Part shown: positions 47,601 to 59,417 of the stretch, in pieces
How positions within the stretch are numbered: position 1 is the first letter of the stretch
How the letters are laid out: each line of letters starts with the position of its first letter
Source of the DNA: Nymphaea colorata
Lineage: Eukaryota > Streptophyta > Magnoliopsida > Nymphaeales > Nymphaeaceae
NCBI RefSeq assembly: GCF_008831285.2
Contig: NC_045146.1
Coordinates: 372,001-436,000 of the forward strand
Length of the DNA: 64,000 bases
Reading direction: 5' to 3'
Position numbers and translations under genes: made by a program
Notes under the pieces: generated by a model
What the model saw: the letters and a program-made list of their open reading frames with translations, nothing else
What the model was told of the DNA's origin: nothing
Databases searched by the model: none

Positions 47601-49142
47601 TGATTTTCTGAAAAATAAGCAGGGAACTCCAAGATGCTTGTCATATTTCAGTTCACATAACTGAATATCATTGGTTTATGAATTTACTTCGTTATCTAGG
47701 TGCAATATAATAAATTATGAATTTCATAGCCTTCCTGTTTTGCATGTGTGATGCTTGCTCTCACCCCACCACTAAGGTTTTTAATAGCAAAAACTGAGGA
47801 ATGCACTCATGAGTGAATTTGCCACGAGCAATGACTTGGTCTCTTGGAGTTCATTTTGTAATGCAAGGAACCATTGTAACTTTATTCATGTATAATCTCA
47901 TAAATTATTGATTGATTTGTCAGTTTGGTCGGTCACCCTTCAGGATATTTTCCTGATACCAGCACTGCTTATGTTTCTGCTGAAATATTATTCAATTATT
48001 GTCAAAATTATGATTGGTAAATAGGAAAATATTAACTCTCAGGGCCTAGCAAGCAGGACAAGCTTTGTACAAGCTGAACCAAAACAAGCCGTGAGCAACT
48101 CTGTTTATTACCCTGCTATATCAGCTAGTTATAATTAGGAAATCACAAGACTAGGCAGTGAAAGAAAGAGACAAATAGATGACCATTTGACAGCTAATGG
48201 TAAGTGTGTACCTAAATTACGGAGGCACTGACTAATGAAAAGCAACTCATAGGAGTTTATGATACTAAGCACAAGGTTTGAACTTAAAACCGACTTTTAA
48301 GATGTGAGAACAGACTTACAAAAGCATCTGGAGAACCTTGCAGGCTTTGGCCCGTAGCCTTCCTTGATTATTTGCTTGGTAACTTTCTCATGAAGGACTT
48401 CTACTTCACTATCAACCTTTGGAGGCAATTTGGTATCATCTTCAACAGGTCCAGCATGAGAAAATGTTGCATGTTCAACTTTGATCTCATTCTCATCCTC
48501 CTCACCTGGACCAAAAAGTTCGTATAGCACCATCACCAAATGAGAACAAGAAATTATGAGACACATATATTTATGGAATTGAAAGGCCAAGACATCCATA
48601 TGCATGCAACAAGCTGGGATATCAAACTACATTGCGACATTATAAATCCTCATCTGCCCTGAATTATGGGCTATGAGGTTGCAACCAGAACTCACCTAAC
48701 CAGTTCCAGCTCCAGATGTATTAATTACCAAGAAAATTTCGAGCAGCAGTGAAGAACACAGGGAGTCAGTCAGTTAATACATACATAAAAATTTGTCAAA
48801 AACGGAGAAAGAATGACTTGAGATATTGTGTAATAAATAATAAGATATCTCAGCAGATCCTGCAATAGCTGATATGTAGATACATTAGAGAAACTCCCAT
48901 CGGAGTGTTGATGTTTCAGTTCACAGTGAAAGGGAGAGAGAAAAACCAGAAAAGAACAAACAGCAAAATGCTTGCTCATATCTTCTTTCTTTTCAGATAC
49001 ACAGTTAAAGATAATAAAACAACTCTCCCGGACAATGGGAAGAGTAACTTCTTCGAACAGAGAGTACGTTTCACTCAGAAAGGCAAGAGAAAAAAGAAAT
49101 CTCACCATCCGCTCGATGGTGTTGTATCTGATCTCCCTCCAT
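37958..49142 (-). CDS. TWD1: TWISTED DWARF 1, membrane-anchored FKBP42 immunophilin
   Basis: Seven exons join in frame to 367 residues (Arabidopsis TWD1: 365): 49106-49142, 48320-48505, 42242-42331, 40278-40462, 40072-40194, 39797-39949, 37958-38287. It is an ER/plasma-membrane co-chaperone that brings ABCB auxin exporters to the membrane and binds HSP90. The acidic N-terminus leads to PPKVDSEVEVLHEKVTKQI, then an FKBP-like domain (about 55-162), a linker with MTVEERIAAADRR, TPR repeats (about 178-300, including KALFRRGKARAELGQ at 268-282), a calmodulin-binding stretch with YQKQKEIYKGMF (about 318-329) and a C-terminal anchor 340-358 followed by basic RRHRRVK. The first coding exon holds only 12 codons; its Met follows a leader-intron acceptor (CAG at 49185-49187). 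Intron 2 (42332-48319) carries a copia remnant and hAT insertions. Confidence 0.93.
38885..38990. mobile_element. Partial copy of the GTGCCC-rich hAT MITE family, TWD1 intron 6
   Basis: TACCCTGCCATATCCGTGCC followed by CATATTTTAAAAAAATATTG and CACCCGCACCCACATCC matches the right half of the element at 57060-57407. Neither terminus is complete. Confidence 0.55.
39182..39445. mobile_element. hAT-type MITE with 8-bp target duplication, TWD1 intron 6
   Basis: CTTCTACA at 39174-39181 and again at 39446-39453 flanks a 264-bp segment. It begins CAGGGCCGGAGGCAC and its reverse strand begins CAAGGGGTGGAGCCAGGG, good imperfect inverted repeats. It belongs with the element at 23474. No coding capacity. 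Confidence 0.8.
41318..41360. repeat. Short direct repeat in TWD1 intron 3
   Basis: TGATTTTCAGTCATGGACAT occurs at 41318-41337 and again at 41341-41360, separated by three bases. Confidence 0.9.
41629..41670. repeat. (TG)n(AG)n microsatellite in TWD1 intron 3
   Basis: A TG run passes into an AG run with one GGG interruption. Confidence 0.9.
43731..44494. mobile_element. Non-autonomous hAT element, 764 bp, in TWD1 intron 2
   Basis: A perfect 8-bp duplication, GTTGCATC, lies at 43723-43730 and 44495-44502. The element starts CAGTGTTGTA and its reverse strand starts CAATGTTGTA, typical hAT termini. The subterminal parts are dense in GTATCGTA/TACGATAC words (43740-43890 and 44400-44480), which may be transposase-binding repeats. 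On the + strand around 44100-44175 a frame ends in a long Asp/Glu-rich run, which could be the acidic C-terminal tail of a lost transposase gene; that part is inference. Confidence 0.85.
44503..47100 (+). mobile_element. Decayed Ty1/copia retrotransposon, antisense to TWD1
   Basis: Broken + strand translations show copia landmarks in order. A gag/UBN2-like stretch lies at about 44735-44885 (IRQIMNGLGPEYCIITTPL). Integrase core LVHSDICGSAP is at about 45490-45520, an HRYIVETA-like piece at about 46223, and HPNYNKLRVFSCV at about 46385-46422. The reverse transcriptase runs about 46640-47080, with QLPGYVKKDP, LHELKQTSRSWFDN and IYVDNIVITDNS (YVDD-like). Many stops and frameshifts show it is long dead. 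A hAT MITE (45715-46169) sits between the integrase pieces, and another MITE end interrupts it at 47088. No LTRs were recognised. Confidence 0.85.
45715..46169. mobile_element. hAT-type MITE nested in the copia remnant
   Basis: Flanks GGGATAAG (45707-45714) and GGCATAAG (46170-46177) form an 8-bp duplication with one mismatch. The left end CATTGTCACATGGGCATTGC and the reverse strand of the right end CTATGTCACATAGGTACGTG are inverted repeats. The interior has many GTACC and GTGCC words. It belongs to the family of the 57060 element. Confidence 0.7.
47088..47135. mobile_element. Solo end of the GTGCC-rich hAT MITE family
   Basis: CTAAGTCGCACAGGTGAGGT followed by ACCAGTGCTGGTGCTGGTG matches the terminus of the 57060 and 45715 elements (CTAAGTCACATTGGTG). 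It cuts the reverse-transcriptase frame of the copia remnant. The other end was not found. Confidence 0.5.
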
Positions 49143-49184
49143 CTCCAAAAAGGCAGACTCCGAAATGAGACTTTCAACCGGACC

Positions 49185-51200
49185 CTGAATCAAACAGAAC
49201 AGACATATGATTTCTGCCAAAATTGCCCCCAGAAGTTTGTTTCTTACTGACTGAAACTCAAAAACAGAAGGATTGCGACAACCAATAATAGCATCAAGTC
49301 AGCCGCATAAAACCCATGATCAGTTTCACGAATAACAGCCTTCAGGTTACAATTTCAAGTGAAGCTGGAGATAACATAAGAAATACCAAGGTAACGATGC
49401 GATATGACTCAGCTACGAACAGTAAACAAAGAAATAAAAAAAAAAAATCCATACGGATCGTTCACTAGCACATGTGAATACAATCCACCTACAGGAAAGG
49501 AGAAAGTAAAGGCAATGGAAAAAAAGAGGAAATGCCATCAACCTACTTAATTGTGTTAATAAAGGAACATGAACGGCTGATTTTGCCTTAGAGAGAGAGA
49601 GAGAGAGAGGTTACTACAGTCACCACTCTCCGCCGGATTGACTCGAGGTGACCAGGTTGATGGCGGGTTGAGAGATTTATGAGATGGAGAATGGCACAAG
49701 ACCCTAATTTTCGCCTAAATTTTACTGAAATTTTTGTGATTTTTTTTGTCGTACTTTGCCTATAATTTAAGAAAAGTGTCGAACCAATTTAGTTCCAGGC
49801 ATTTAGTTTCACGTTTGAAATCGCGTGGAACTAAAATGCCATATGTCTAACCAATTTTGATTGTGGACAGTAAGAAGGCACCAAACGAAGTTTACATAAA
49901 ATTGACTCATCGCCAACCAATCTAGTGTTCGTTGCTGGTAAAAAGTAAGAGGTTGACAAATCATTTCAACATTTATTTTTTTAATCTGCAAATTGACAAA
50001 TTTTTAGTTTTCCCAACTTCAAGAAAGTTTGAGTTAAATCTGATGCAAGAACTCGGACCCAAAACGACTTTTAACAACGGATAAGGAAAGGCGCAGATGC
50101 GTGACTCAAACATTTTAAAATGGTTCCTTGAGCCATCTCATCTATTACAGGGTCTAGAATAAGCTTCCAAAGACAAAGCAATACAGCCAGCTCTATACCA
50201 GAGAGAAGCTGGACGATGGTAGTCAAGATCAATTCTATACCTCAATGTAATCAAGAAAATAAGTGCATATACACAACAAATTTACTTGAATCCTAGAGAT
50301 CAACACACCAGATATAAAGTCCCTAAACAGATACATTGGACCTCTACCACCAACAAATTCTACACTGCTCAATTTCCTTTCTCTCCCAAGCAGCCTGGTC
50401 ACCGCCTGACCAGGCAGGGTAGCATTCAGCCAGATGCGGCCCTTCATTGACAATCACAAATAACTCCTCCCCAATCTAAGAATGCACAACAACTTACAGG
50501 CACAAGTAGGAAGTGGTACAGACAATAAACGTAGACACAGGAAAAAGATGGTACCTGATGAACTCTGCAGGTACCGTAGCTTTCAATGGTCTGAAATCAA
50601 AACTTAAGGAGCACCTGCGGGAAGGACATGGTACACCGAATGAAAAAAGGACGATGGTTGATCAAAAAATGAAAACGGGCGATGGTCGAGCAACCAAAAA
50701 AAAGGGCGTTTCACATAGACGGAGTGAGATTGAGAGGGAAAGTGTGGAGGACAAGTTGCATACTGCCTCCACGATTTTTCAGCGAGATGCAGGTGATCGA
50801 CCACCGGCAGGGAAGTCAAAAGATCTCCAAGATGTGAGAGGGGAGATGAAGACGGGATTACAGGTTCACCAGTGTAGGTGGAAGTGGAACTTATAATTCC
50901 TGGGACAAAATAATCACTTACGCGCACAATGACCTGGCACTTAAAAGTGGATCGGTTTGAGTCGCATATCCGACGAGAACGGACCCAGTTGCCTCCTTAT
51001 GCAAACGGCAAGCCCCCCCCCCCCCGTCCGTCGTCCTCCACTCCGGTGAAGCTCAGTTGCCGGACGTTCTGCTACTCACTTTCGGCGAGGCCCTCCGGCG
51101 ACGACGCCTTCCTCCGTGTAACCAAATTAAGCTTCGGCCGGAAAATGCTTTCATATTTATTGCCTGCAGGATTCTTTGCCATTTTCTGATTCCGTTAGAC
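49185..51200. other. TWD1 leader and spacer to the DUF616 gene
   Basis: TWD1 (leftward) and DUF616 (rightward) are head to head. The TWD1 leader probably spans from about 49680, near a GA microsatellite at 49591-49609, to 49143, with an intron ending at 49185-49187. No coding exon is recognised between 49.7 and 51.2 kb. A GC-rich block lies at 50.9-51.13 kb with a run of about 14 C at 51014-51027. Confidence 0.45.
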
Positions 51201-53884
51201 AAACGTACTTTGACATTTTTTATATCACAAGCGAGTCAGATCTATTTCCTCTTCGATGGAAGCATTTTCCGCTACTTATGCATGAAACAAGCCATTTCTA
51301 GCACGCTACTTCCTTCTGCTCTGTCTCCCCGTTTGCGATTCTGCGCCAGCCCCAGGCCGCCGGCGAACTTCTACTACTCGTTTCTTGGTAATTTTTTTCA
51401 CCATGAAACCCGTTTCTTCCTTTTCCTTCTGCATTTCCCTCGCAACCTCTCAAGATTCTCTCTGTCTCTGGTGAAACCTCCCTCTGCCTCTCTCTCTCTC
51501 GATTCCCACTTCCGGAGATTCTCACCGTCCCGCAGGAATACTCTCTCTCTCTCTCTCTTGGGGAGCCGGCCCTTTCCTTCTCTCTATGTCACGCCCAACT
51601 CTTCCGGGCTTACACCTTTCCCTCTCAATTAAGATCCGTCAGCCAGCAATGCCCGGCCGACAATTCTCGCCCCTCTCTCTCTCCCCTCGTCATTCATGGG
51701 CTGCCGGCCCTCTCCTTCTCTCTATGGTTGAGGGCCACCGCGGCCTTCCTCTTACGCCCAACTCTTATTGGGCTGATATCTCCCTATCTGAAGCTGATAC
51801 TCCCGATATGCTACTTTCTTTATCTCATCCACAATCTTGTTATTCCTTGACCTCAGCATGAACTAAACCAAAATGTTCTCGTATTTAAGCTCTTACTGTC
51901 ATTCTTGGTCCAGTGATCATCTTATGAATCAATATCAATGTGGCCTTTGTCTTTATTGATTTTATGCTAAGAGTTTTACTTTATGTCTTAGATTGCAGAG
52001 ATCATTTTTTTATCATATATGAATGTGGCCTTCTCCTTTGTTAACTTAACTGTATGTTAAGAATTCTACCTTGTGGCCAGGATTGCAACCATCGTTTGGC
52101 ACAATGGCAAAGGAAATATGTTCGTGAGAAATCTTCCTTTTCTGGTTGGAGGATTAGAAAAGGTAAACCGGATGTTGATTTTGATGGGGGAAAGATGCAT
52201 GCTATGGAATTAGTTTTAGTGAAGAAAATTTGCCTCTTAAAGCTTTTTGATTAGCAGATTTTTGTGGCCCATGCCTAGAATGTTTCCTTTTTGTTATCTT
52301 TGTAATCAAAATTCTTTAGGCATTTGATAAATGTAATTGCGGTTTCTTTCTATTAAGTTTGTAGGTATTTCAGTGTTTGGTTATTTAATTTTTTCCGTCA
52401 CATGTTTTAATATGCATATTTTTTGGTAGAATTTCTTAGATCCTTCAGTTTCTTGCTTGGCTAAGAAATGAAGCAGATAATTCCATAGAGGGATGACCTG
52501 TAAGTTGCTTAGTGGAGACTGGAAAAGGGGCTAGAAATATGATGTTGGAACTTCTCTCATCATATAGCCACATGAAAGTAGAAGTGTTCAACCAAATTCT
52601 CATCAAATAAGATCTCTTTCTTTAAGGAAAAGCGAAGACAATAGTACTCTATCCTTTCCTTTCTGTTCTTCCAAAAGCCTTGAGAATCATCACTTTCAAA
52701 TGGCATTGCTCCCACAATGTAAGGAAGACCCAGATTGAGAATTTTTTTGCGTCATGAAGTTTGTACCATCCTGAATTGTACCATGCTTCAGGCTGTTTCC
52801 ATATACCCATAGTCGTATCTAAGCAGACATACTAAATTTGAGATCAACATGTTAATAGTAGCAAGCAAGTATTCCCTTCTGCCTACTTTGATGCTGAAAT
52901 TAATAGATTGAACTCTACTTGTCACTTTAGCTGTACTTTTGGTTGACACTGTTATCTAAACATTGGTTTCTCCTGTTTTTGTTGTTCATTTGTGAATATT
53001 AATTTTGTACGGAAATGGAGGAATTGACTTATTTTATATTAATTGTGCAACTGAACTAGCGCAGAATTTTTTTTTGCTCATAGAAGGTATTGTTAGGAAC
53101 TTAGGACAAGTTGAATTGGGGATCAGGCGACATTTGTTTGAACTGCTTTTAGAAGTTTTTGCTAGAGCAGGTTGATTTGGGATGTCTCTATGTCCATATG
53201 AACTGTTTCCAATATGATTTTGTTGTGGATATAATTTATTTTATTTTACATTGTGAATATTATTTGATTATGGTTCACATGTGCATGTGCATGAAAGTTG
53301 ATTAATACGAGTTACTTGCAAGAAGTAGCTATTATCACTTTAATTGTTCTTTTGGAATTTTTTTCGTCATCTTTATTGATATTGTACGTTTCAGTATTTT
53401 GATCATGAATCTTACTCTTCAATCCTTAAGGCTTATGCCTCGTCGCATGACAGACTCAACACATCACTTCACTTTATTGCCTTTAATAGCCTTAGTTTTG
53501 AATTCTTGGCAGATCTAATTTACATATTGATAAAATAAAACTTTTGAATCAATTTCTAATTTTCCAAAAAGAAAATTTGCAACGTTGCTGTGCTTAAATT
53601 TTCTATACAGATTATCTTTATGCATTGTTCAGTTTGGGCTTTTTATTTCTCTATACTGTTTATTTTGCTTTTACCCTTTGTTTTCCTATTTATTTTCCGT
53701 GTGTTATTCATTTGTGCACCTCACCAGCTGTTTTTTTGTTTTTGCATGGATTTCTTTCTGTTCACTGTTTCAGTTTGTTCTATTTTGAGTTATTTTGGTT
53801 TTTTTTTTTTTTTTTGGTAAAAATCAGAGCTAGTGAAAGCTTTGTATCTAGAAGGTAAAGTAAAGAGCTTTTCTTCTCTAGCAG
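51201..53884 (+). other. Probable 5' leader and leader introns of the DUF616 gene
   Basis: Pyrimidine-rich, GC-rich sequence with CT microsatellites at 51300-51720 looks like a transcription start and 5' UTR. It is followed by AT-rich, intron-like DNA up to the acceptor TCTAGCAG at about 53877-53884. Frames at 51057-51861 and 52054-52254 show no recognisable domain. Confidence 0.4.
51565..51773. repeat. Diverged direct duplication in the DUF616 leader region
   Basis: GCCGGCCCTTTCCTTCTCTC with TATG (51565-51588) recurs at 51703-51726 with one change, and ACGCCCAACTCTTCCGGGCT (51591-51610) recurs at 51754-51773 with a few changes. The spacing differs (138 and 163 bp), so copy two has gained sequence. 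Confidence 0.7.
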
Positions 53885-53908
53885 ATTAATAGCATTTTGG
53901 AGCTGCCT

Positions 53909-53926
53909 ATGGAGATGCACGACTAG
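53909..53926 (+). promoter_or_regulatory. Five-codon upstream ORF in the DUF616 leader
   Basis: ATG at 53909 opens a five-codon frame closed by TAG, 75 bases before the inferred start codon at 54002. If the leader exon begins at 53885, ribosomes would meet it first. Confidence 0.4.
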
Positions 53927-54001
53927 GCTGCACTGAAGATCTGCATTTATCTGCTCTTGAGATCCCCTATTTGCCTTCTCTGCTTGTCTTCCTTTGCATC
54001 A

Positions 54002-57000
54002 ATGACATCATTATCAATGCTCAACAATGTCTCCATTTCCATCTCTGATGATGATTCGGGTGACGATGCTGGAAATATAAAGGTTAGGATGAAAAGGAAG
54101 AGGAAGAAGTTTAACTTCCGTAAAGGGAGGTATTGGATCCTGTGGTGGGGCATGGCAAAGATTGCTCGATGGAGGATAAAGATCATGCTTTTCTTGATGG
54201 TTTTATTGATATTCCTCCAATGGTGGAGGATGATGGGGAAGACTGTGGAGCCTCTGCAAAGATCAGATCTCTTCTCTTCAATTGACAAGGAGGCACCAGG
54301 AAATCTTAATAGGATGGACATGCCAACACGATATGTCAATGGAACCAAAGAGCGTAACTCTCTCTCTCTCTCTCTATCTGTGTCTTGCTTCTTAATTAAG
54401 ACATTTGAAACATGCTGCAATCTATTGGTTTTCTTTCAAATTTGTGTTCGTCAATTATAAGTAAAGAAGCTTAGTTTCACATTTAATTGTTCTTGCCACT
54501 TGGAGTTTCTGGTGGGATTGTTACAAATTCCCCAATTTGGGGACCGGTGGGGAGATGTACTCCAATTTTTGTTTCATAGAACTTAATGAGAAGTTTATGG
54601 GAAATTCTACCTTTTGAAAGGAAGAAACTAATTTTATGGCGTATCAATTTCCTGTAGTTTAACTTTTTGTTACGTTTTGTATGTGGTGTTTCACATTTGT
54701 ACTTGGTTGAAAATCCAAGTTCTTTCACATCTTGACATGTTGTTTTGGGGTCCTAGCATTCAATGCTTTAGAACACCACAGCGTTTTCAAGTTTGCTGGC
54801 TAGTTGCCTTATGAGTTATGTATATCAGCATTTTGGTTTATGTATTATTATGGCAGCAACGTCACAAGGATACCAATGCAAGCTTTTCATATAAAACTCA
54901 TTGAGATTTAGTTCTAAAGGGCCACATGATGTTCAATCGTGGAGCTCATTAAATTATTGATGTACTTATATAAATTGGAAAGGAGTAGTAAGCTTGCTTC
55001 CGTTGTACTTATTGACAGGCTGAAATTACAGAGAAGGTACTTATATATCGTCATAATTTTGTATGAATATTAGTTTTATACATAAAATGTAATAATCATG
55101 ATAACCACATATAAAATTACTACCTTATGAAGGCCTTTTTTGTGATGAAACTTTGTATATCTAAGCCCCATATGTACCTAAGACAGAAATGGTAGTCATG
55201 GTTTGGGTGTATAACTCTATAACAGAAGTACTGGATTTTCCAAGTCCCTTTTATAGTTTTATTACCCTCAAAATATAAGCATCTTTAAGAATACAGAAAA
55301 CCCAATAAATATTCTAAATGACAAATAACTGTTATATTAAAATCATAAAAATTTCATTTGCTATTTCCCTCTTAATTTGGAAAAAGCCTGTAATTTATTG
55401 TTTAGGTAGTATTGTAGTTCTTACTTTTACATATATGATTTTTCTTCATGCAGTTTTGACCTTTAATGTTTGGGATTATATTGTCTTTAGAAGCTAAAGT
55501 TGAATACTATTATGAAAATATCGTGCCCAGTAGATGTGGACTACTTTTCTTTGGTTTTCTGTTGTTTAAACTTTAATTTTCCAATTATTTTGCATAATTT
55601 TATTCACATTCTTTGGGTTACAATTGATGACAGCCTTATTGTAGATTTTTGCTTCATGAAATCTATTACTGTTGAGATGGACAACTTCCCATACTTGTTA
55701 CAATATCTGTCATGACTGAACTGCATTCATGGTTTACATTTGTGGAAGGTCATACTCATAAAATTCCATAAAATTCCTCTATCATTTGCCTATCTGTACA
55801 GGACTAATACTGGTTCATGAAAATGCATGTGTTTTTTCAAATTTCAATTTTACTGCTTCACTGTATTTCCTAAAATTTCTGCTATTATTGAAGATGATGT
55901 TTGGAACTTAGTTTCTATCATGTATTGGCAACTAAAGTTGTGCTTCTAATGCTTTTGGTTTTGGTCACTAAAGTTCAGTTCTAACTTATTAATTAACTTG
56001 ATTGCTCAGCTTGCTTGAAGATCTTGCCATTAGAAGAAATTGAAAGGTTGGAGCTCCCACATATTCCATTGGGAAAAGATCCTGTGCAAAATGTAATTTA
56101 TAAATCACTTGCAGAAGTATTTCGTGATGGTGGAAAACATGATATCATGCACCAAGGCATGGAGGCCACAAGATTTAATCTCTTCTCTGGTTTTCAAACC
56201 CTGACTGAGAGGGAGAAAAGTTTCAAGGTTATACCCAACTTGAAGTTAATAATCTTACGATGTGAAATTCTCTCTTCCTAGGGTTTCCTGGGAAATAGTT
56301 ATGTGGCAGGTGCTTTCATAAACTCCTGGCACAATTAAATGATTGGCGTATTCTTTGTAATCTTAGTTCATTTATAAACTTTCGTTTTTATGCACCTGAT
56401 TTTTGTGCATTAAACTTTATTTCAGGTGAATGAAACAACTTCAGTACACTGTGGTTTCTTTAGTGAAAGTGGTGGATTTAGGATATCTGATGAAGACAAA
56501 ATTTTCATGAGGACTTGCAAGGCTGTTGTGTCTACATGCACGTTTGGTGGTGGGGATGACCTCTATCAACCTATTGGAATGTCACAGGCATCACTCAGAA
56601 AGGTTTAGCGATGGCCTAAACCAATGTTTTTGACTGCATGTACTTCCTTTGGAATCTAAGTTGGTGAATTTCAGGTATGCTATGTCGCCTTCTGGGATGA
56701 AGTTACTCGTTCAACTCAGGAAACAGAAGGAAAGAGGATTGGAGATGACCATATGATTGGTAAATGGAGAATAGTAGTGGTTAAGGAACTCCCATTTAGT
56801 GACCAGCGCCTGAATGGAAAAATCCCCAAGGTATGCATCTCCCTTTGTAGATTTTTTTTCTCATTGTTAATGGGTCAATTTTTTTTTCTTTTTGAAACAC
56901 AAGTAGGATTCATTTCCTATGCTTCCTCAGAAACATTTAAGTGAATGAATCTGGCACTTAGTAGTTAGTAAGGTGTTTATTGAATGTTTTGCTCAGTAAC

Positions 57001-59417
57001 TTTCTGAGAAAGGATGACTTATATCTATAGTCTGAGAGCCATAATATATTTGGCTTATGCTAACTCATATGGGTGCTTTAGTAAGGTCCCCATACCCATG
57101 ACACCATAACGACATGGCAAATTGGGTGTTTAGATACACCTGTGTATTTTTTGGACTGAAACTGATATAAACTACTTAGTTTGACTTGATTTAGCTTGTT
57201 TCTAACTCGTTTCATTTTGTTTGTGTTATTGGTCATTAACATGTATTTTTTTTATTTATAATACTTGTTTATCTAAATGTTTCCTTTTTATAGCATTTTT
57301 CATATATACATAATATATACCCTGCAATACCTCCGTGCCCACATTTTCTAAAATTGCTGTGCCTGTGCCCTTATCTCCATATTTGTACCCACACCAATGT
57401 GACTTAGGGCTTATGGTTTTGGATCTCCCTCTCAACTGCACGGTAGCATAAACGTATTGAAAGCTATCTTGGTTAGGGAATTGTCTGTTTAGGGATACTG
57501 GAATTGATAACCAGAAAAGAACATGAGGCTGATTATTGCTTGTGCATGTCTCTCTTATTTGAGCATTAAACCACGTATTGACTTTTGGGGATCTCAAATT
57601 AGATGTTAAGCCATCGCCTCTTTCCGGAAGCAAGATATTCAATTTGGGTGGATTCCAAATCTCAATTTCGTAGGGATCCAATTGGAGTTTTTGAAGCACT
57701 TCTTTGGCACACACATTCTTCACTTGCAATTTCAGAGCATGGTGCTCGAAGCAATATTTATGATGAGGGAAAAGCAATTGTTAAGAAGCATAAAGCTACA
57801 CCTGAAGAAGTTGAAGTGCAACTGAGCCAGTACCGCCAAGATGGATTCCCTGGTGACAATCGGTTCAATGGAAAGAAAGGTAAGATTTAGCCTTACAAAA
57901 TGCTTCTGAGTTGTCTAGAGAAGATCTCATTTTGACTACATGGTTGGTTGTTGAGTTTCCTGACTGGATCATGTTATTTTGCTTTTCTCATGTATATGTG
58001 CAGGAACTGTGGCTAGGTTAAACCTTTTTTTTTTGTTCTGTTTGATGCTTGTCGGTAAAGAACTGAAAATGAGTTGTCTTTACTTTTTAAGCATCACTTA
58101 GGTTTCACTTGATATCAATGCTTTTGATAAATTGTGGATCATATCAGCAAATTCAGACAAGAACAGCTTAGGGGTCATGTCTCATTGGCTTCTCATGCTT
58201 TCATCCTTAATGGTATGGTCCATCTGATTATCACAAGGATGAATCCCAATCTGGAATATGAGCCATAAAAATAAAATCGCAGTACCCATCAGCAGAAGAT
58301 AAATCCTTCTGTTAGTACTAGTTGCTTACCTCAGTTCTCTCCATATTTCATCAAGTTGTCATTTTAGAGGGATATGCGGTCATGGATAATTATGGGTGTG
58401 ACATCCTTCGAGTTCTGAATGAGATAAGATAATCTCTTTTCCTCTCTCAATTGAAGAAATAATTGGAAAATAAACCAGCAAGTACAAAGATGAGTTGTAA
58501 CTGCTGTAGAGACTCATAGACTTTAATTCAAGTTTTTGGTATTTCAGATTTGATTGTGTTGTATCTCTATAGTTAATTTTATATTGTTGTTGGATGAACT
58601 TATCCTGTTTTAGGTGTCATCAAAATGCCCTCTTGGATCTTATCTGTTTTAGCTTTTCGTTTAAATTTGATGACTTATTTTCTCTGTGTTCTTGTTGTTC
58701 CAACATTTCTACATTTTGAATGAGCCAGCCCAAGTATAGTGGTCCTGGGCTTCTTTTCTATATTTCCATGGTTTCAGTTACCCTTGCTTTGGAGCCCAAG
58801 GAAAAAATAATAGCGCTGGCATTCCAAAAGCCATCTTGAGTTTGGTACGTGGACATTGATGGCATGAACATAGAATAACCAGTAACCAGATACAGCTGTT
58901 GCCACATAAATTGTGTTCATGGCGTTTTGTCTCCTTGTGTGTATTCTCCTTTGCCTATAAGAACTAAAGGAAATGATCTAAATTGAGCCATGTAGCCATG
59001 TGTGTGCAGCAATGTAACTTGAGGAATCTGCTACTTATTCTTTGCCATTTGTGGTTCAAAGCTGAGATGAATCCTTGCCTGGAAACTTTGAGCTCCTTCA
59101 AACTTCTCTGTACATAGATTGTTTGTTAGTGAAGAATATAGATTTCATGTGCTTATGTATAATTTGAAATAACTTCTGTTTATGCAGCCCTGGCCGAAGC
59201 TTCTGTAATTGTGAGGGAGCACAGCCCAATGACAAACTTGTTAATGTGCCTTTGGTTCAATGAGGTTGTTCGCTTCACATCAAGAGATCAACTTAGTTTC
59301 CCTTATGTCCTCAGGCAGTTGAAGGGACTGAAGATCAATATGTTTCCTGTTTGCACTAGGAAAGCTCTTGTTAACAGTATTGGCCACAAGCGCAAAGCAA
59401 AGCCACTGAATATCTAG
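54002..59417 (+). CDS. DUF616 family protein (TOD1/MUCI70-like), Golgi type II membrane protein
   Basis: Six exons join in frame to 469 residues: 54002-54353, 56010-56227, 56426-56602, 56675-56830, 57603-57879, 59188-59417. A basic stretch (about 28-43, MKRKRKKFNFRKGR) precedes one membrane segment (about 59-76), giving a type II topology. The lumenal DUF616 domain (about 119-450) includes VHCGFFSESGGFRISDEDK, CTFGGGDDLYQP, YVAFWDEVT, LFPEARYSIWVDSK (D319, a possible metal- or sugar-binding Asp) and FNEVVRFTSRDQLSFPYV. In Arabidopsis the family includes MUCI70, tied to mucilage pectin synthesis and regarded as a glycosyltransferase-like protein, and TOD1, reported as a Golgi ceramidase acting in turgor control. 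I cannot decide which branch this is. I chose the first Met of the exon opening at 53885. Intron 4 (56831-57602) contains a hAT MITE. Confidence 0.88.
57060..57407. mobile_element. hAT-type MITE with perfect 8-bp target duplication, DUF616 intron 4
   Basis: GGCTTATG at 57052-57059 and again at 57408-57415 flanks 348 bp. The element begins CTAACTCATATGGGTGC and its reverse strand begins CTAAGTCACATTGGTGTG. The right part has GTGCCC/GTACCC words. Relatives are at 45715, 47088 and 38885. It ends about 195 bp before the exon-5 acceptor. Confidence 0.85.

Noticed and set aside
50513-50927. Opposing open frames of 127 and 107 codons
   Set aside because: No recognisable domain, no start-context or splice support, and the two frames overlap on opposite strands.
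53585-53858. Three overlapping + frames rich in Phe and Leu, looking like membrane proteins
   Set aside because: They are translations of T-rich intron DNA before the DUF616 start exon, and all three overlap each other.
57256-57777. 173-codon minus-strand frame over DUF616 intron 4 and exon 5
   Set aside because: It is antisense to a conserved DUF616 exon and runs into the hAT MITE; no family match.
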